Positions 61,277-63,224 of a stretch of DNA of 63,224 nucleotides are shown in pieces. The notes beneath the pieces are model-generated. The model was given only the letters and a program-made list of their open reading frames with translations. It made no database searches and was not told where the DNA came from. Within the stretch, counting starts at the first letter, position 1. Every line of letters starts with the position of its first letter. The DNA comes from Hoeflea sp. Its GTDB lineage: Bacteria; Pseudomonadota; Alphaproteobacteria; Rhizobiales; Rhizobiaceae. The stretch spans positions 1 to 63,224 of the forward strand of contig NZ_JACIYP010000018.1 of the NCBI RefSeq assembly GCF_014359905.1. Direction: 5' to 3'. The position numbers and the translations under genes are program-made.

Positions 61277-63118
61277 ATGATTACAGGTTCTGGATTGGCA
61301 CGGTCGACATGGCGCGCTGCCGTGTGCGCGTTGCGCGGGCGCTGCACGGCTGTTTTGTCGTCTCTGATTCGGATCTGCTTGCTTGTCCTGATCGCAACGT
61401 CCGCCGGATTGGCAGCCGCATCCAGCGCCTCGGCCGATACCCGCTCTCTGAAACTCTATTACATCCACACCAAGGAAAAGGCCGAGATCGTTTTCAAGCG
61501 GAACGGCAAATATGATCAGGCCGGCTTGAAGAAGCTCAATCGGTTCCTGCGCGATTGGCGGCGCAACGAGCCGACCAAGATGGATCCGAGATTGTTCGAT
61601 CTGGTCTGGGAAGTCTACAAGAAGACGGGTGCGCGGGATTACATCAATGTCGTCTCGGCCTACCGTTCGCCCGCCACCAACGACATGTTGCGCCGGACCC
61701 GCGGAGGCCAGGCCAAGAAGAGCCAGCATATGCTGGGCACCGCGATGGACTTCTTCATACCCGGCGTGAAACTTGGCACGCTGCGCGCCACGGCCATGAA
61801 GATACAAGGCGGCGGCGTCGGCTATTATCCAAAATCGGGCTCGCCCTTCATCCATCTCGATGTGGCAAGCGTGCGCGCCTGGCCGCGCATGAGTCGGCAG
61901 GAGTTGAGCAAGCTTTTCCCGGACGGCAAGACGCTTCATTTGCCGCCAGACGGCAAGCCGCTTCCCGGCTACAACGTTGCGCTGGCTGAATACAAGCGCC
62001 GCGGCGGGGCCATCGTGTCGACGAGCAGCGGCGATTCGGACGGCGGCAAGCGCTCGGGTGGCCTTCTGGCTGCGCTCTTCGGCGGTGGTGACGAGGATGA
62101 GGTACCAGAGGCAATCGCCTCCGCGCCGACCCCTGCGCCTGCACCGCCCCGGACAGAAGTTGCCGCATTGCCGGGCGTTACGGATGTTCCCGCGGAACCT
62201 GCGCCTTCAGTCGAAATCGGATTGGCGCTGCCTGCCCGCGGGCCGGTCCCGGACGCGCGACCAGCGCTTGAGCCTCCCGTCGTGGTGGCCGCACTGGCTC
62301 CGCCGGAGCCGGTTCTGCCCGCCGAGGCCGAGGTCAATGCGTTTGCCGCTGCCGCAAGTGCGGATGTCGTCACCACGGAGCCAGAGATCCCACCGTCACC
62401 GGAAAACGCAAGTGTCGACCTCGCAAGCATTCGTGCCCCCATTCCCGAACTGCTCGCAGAGCGGGCGGTTGCCTCAAGTCCGGCACCAGTCTCGCAGACG
62501 GTGGAGATCGCCGCATTGCCGGTTCCAAACCTGATCAGGTCTCGCATTCTGGCTGAGGCGCAAGCGCCTGAGGAGGTGCTCAAGACAGCGTCGGCAGCCC
62601 CGGACTCCGTCGATCCATCCGCAGCCGGGCTGTCTCGGGCTGAATCAAGCTCGGCGTCACCGTCCGGAGAGGCTTTTGTGCCGTTGCCGATTCGCAGGCC
62701 CGCAGAGCGCGCCGGAGATGATGGTGCTGCGCTTGCGCCTGAACAGATCGAAGTCGCATCGCTGGCCCCCGCGCGGCGCGGCGTCCGTCCGGCTGCGTCG
62801 TCCCAGAGCGCATCCACCTCCCGCAAGGGCGCCCGCCCGACCGCGGCGGAGGTTGCGAACCAGGCCCCGCGTCTGGCGGTCCGCACTGAGCCGAAACTGA
62901 CCGATACCATGATCTCCAAATGGGCACTGGCGCAGGAGCGCGTGCAGACCATGTCGCCGCCGCCCGGCAAGTCAGGCCAGTTCGTCGTTACCCAGCTGCG
63001 CGCTGCGCCGAAGGTGGTTTATGCGAACGCCTTTGCGCCGGACAGCGGCGACCTGCCGCACAACCAGTTCACAGGATCAGCGGTCAACTTCGTCACCGTT
63101 GCACGGTTTGACAAATAG
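61277..63118 (+). CDS. DUF882 / YcbK-like murein-peptidase-fold protein with long Ala-Pro tail
   Basis: A protein of about 613 residues. A signal or membrane segment (LIRICLLVLIATSAGLAAASSAS) precedes a DUF882 (peptidase M15-like) domain: SLKLYYIHTKEKAEIVFKR, YINVVSAYRSPATNDMLR, SQHMLGTAMDFFIPG and SPFIHLDV, holding the His/Asp/His ligands of zinc D,D-peptidases. The last ~370 residues are low-complexity Ala/Pro/Glu-rich, ending in a conserved-looking FVVTQLRAAPKVVYANAFAP. The start is uncertain: ATG at 61277, TTG at 61268, or far upstream 61151. Confidence 0.87.
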   Translation: MITGSGLARSTWRAAVCALRGRCTAVLSSLIRICLLVLIATSAGLAAASSASADTRSLKLYYIHTKEKAEIVFKRNGKYDQAGLKKLNRFLRDWRRNEPTKMDPRLFDLVWEVYKKTGARDYINVVSAYRSPATNDMLRRTRGGQAKKSQHMLGTAMDFFIPGVKLGTLRATAMKIQGGGVGYYPKSGSPFIHLDVASVRAWPRMSRQELSKLFPDGKTLHLPPDGKPLPGYNVALAEYKRRGGAIVSTSSGDSDGGKRSGGLLAALFGGGDEDEVPEAIASAPTPAPAPPRTEVAALPGVTDVPAEPAPSVEIGLALPARGPVPDARPALEPPVVVAALAPPEPVLPAEAEVNAFAAAASADVVTTEPEIPPSPENASVDLASIRAPIPELLAERAVASSPAPVSQTVEIAALPVPNLIRSRILAEAQAPEEVLKTASAAPDSVDPSAAGLSRAESSSASPSGEAFVPLPIRRPAERAGDDGAALAPEQIEVASLAPARRGVRPAASSQSASTSRKGARPTAAEVANQAPRLAVRTEPKLTDTMISKWALAQERVQTMSPPPGKSGQFVVTQLRAAPKVVYANAFAPDSGDLPHNQFTGSAVNFVTVARFDK

Positions 63119-63177
63119 TACCCGGGCAAGGCCCCGCGGTTGACCTTTCGCCCACATCGCATCGCGACACCACGGAA

Positions 63178-63216
63178 AAGGCCGCCCGAGTTGTTCACTT
63201 GGGCGGCCTTCTGATT
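63178..63216 (+). terminator. Terminator downstream of the DUF882 gene
   Basis: A long stem AAGGCCGCCC/GGGCGGCCTT (63178-63187, 63201-63210) with extra partial pairing in the loop is followed by CTGATTTTTC. It lies 60 bases after the stop. Confidence 0.85.
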
Positions 63217-63224
63217 TTTCAGCC

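Overview
The window is a chromosomal segment of an alphaproteobacterium of the order Rhizobiales (Hyphomicrobiales), most like Rhizobiaceae/Phyllobacteriaceae relatives such as Hoeflea, Rhizobium or Brucella. The evidence is an Omp10-type outer-membrane lipoprotein, CpdR, a three-gene proton-translocating transhydrogenase, a glgP-glgB-glgC-glgA-pgm-glgX operon, heterotetrameric sarcosine oxidase, homospermidine synthase, DUF992 and DUF882 proteins, an MmgR/suhB-type small RNA and a ROSE-type leader before an hsp20 gene. Genus is an inference; no rRNA is present. I see no insertion sequence, prophage, CRISPR array or origin, and base composition looks even.

Layout. 0.2-3.5 kb: a membrane GGDEF-EAL protein and a FeeM-like N-acyl amino acid synthase. 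3.6-6.9 kb: cytochrome aa3 subunit IV and pntAA-pntAB-pntB. 7-8.9 kb: DUF992 protein, TPR lipoprotein and rpsU on the minus strand. 9.2-14.7 kb: sarcosine oxidase operon soxB-(cupin)-soxD-soxA-soxG, then a convergent MaoC hydratase. 15.4-26.4 kb: a tightly coupled six-gene glycogen operon on the minus strand. 26.8-30.5 kb: tRNA-Val, cpdR, N-formylglutamate amidohydrolase, an MmgR-like sRNA, a HisN-type phosphatase and an alpha/beta hydrolase. 30.6-31.4 kb: a candidate structured sRNA, then hsp20 behind an RpoH-type promoter and ROSE thermometer. 31.5-34.1 kb: a four-gene bufferin-type metallophore operon (DUF2282 precursor, DUF692 enzyme, DUF2063 partner, DoxX membrane protein). 34.3-42.4 kb: a threonine-aldolase-like PLP enzyme and glutamate synthase gltB-(ybjQ-like)-gltD. 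42.5-48.8 kb: envelope genes (DUF459 SGNH hydrolase, lytic transglycosylase, galU, a beta-barrel protein, KpsF/KdsD isomerase). 48.9-57.3 kb: NfeD/SPFH pair, ferrochelatase, a LysM-tagged 5'-nucleotidase, a PaaK-like ligase, Omp10-like lipoprotein, homospermidine synthase. 57.4-63.2 kb: PepF-type oligopeptidase, an NtrC-family response regulator and a DUF882 murein-peptidase-like protein.

How the parts work together. Most of the window is core metabolism. galU and pgm connect glucose phosphates to UDP-glucose and to the ADP-glucose glycogen pathway. gltBD and the transhydrogenase balance nitrogen assimilation and NADPH. The sox operon demethylates sarcosine to glycine. The most unusual system is the bufferin operon: a periplasmic peptide with four cysteines whose cysteines are probably modified to bind copper. 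Its upstream region has an array of CATCACTT repeats that could be regulatory. The regulatory RNAs (MmgR-like RNA, ROSE leader, and a possible new RNA at about 30.6-30.7 kb) form a second group worth following.
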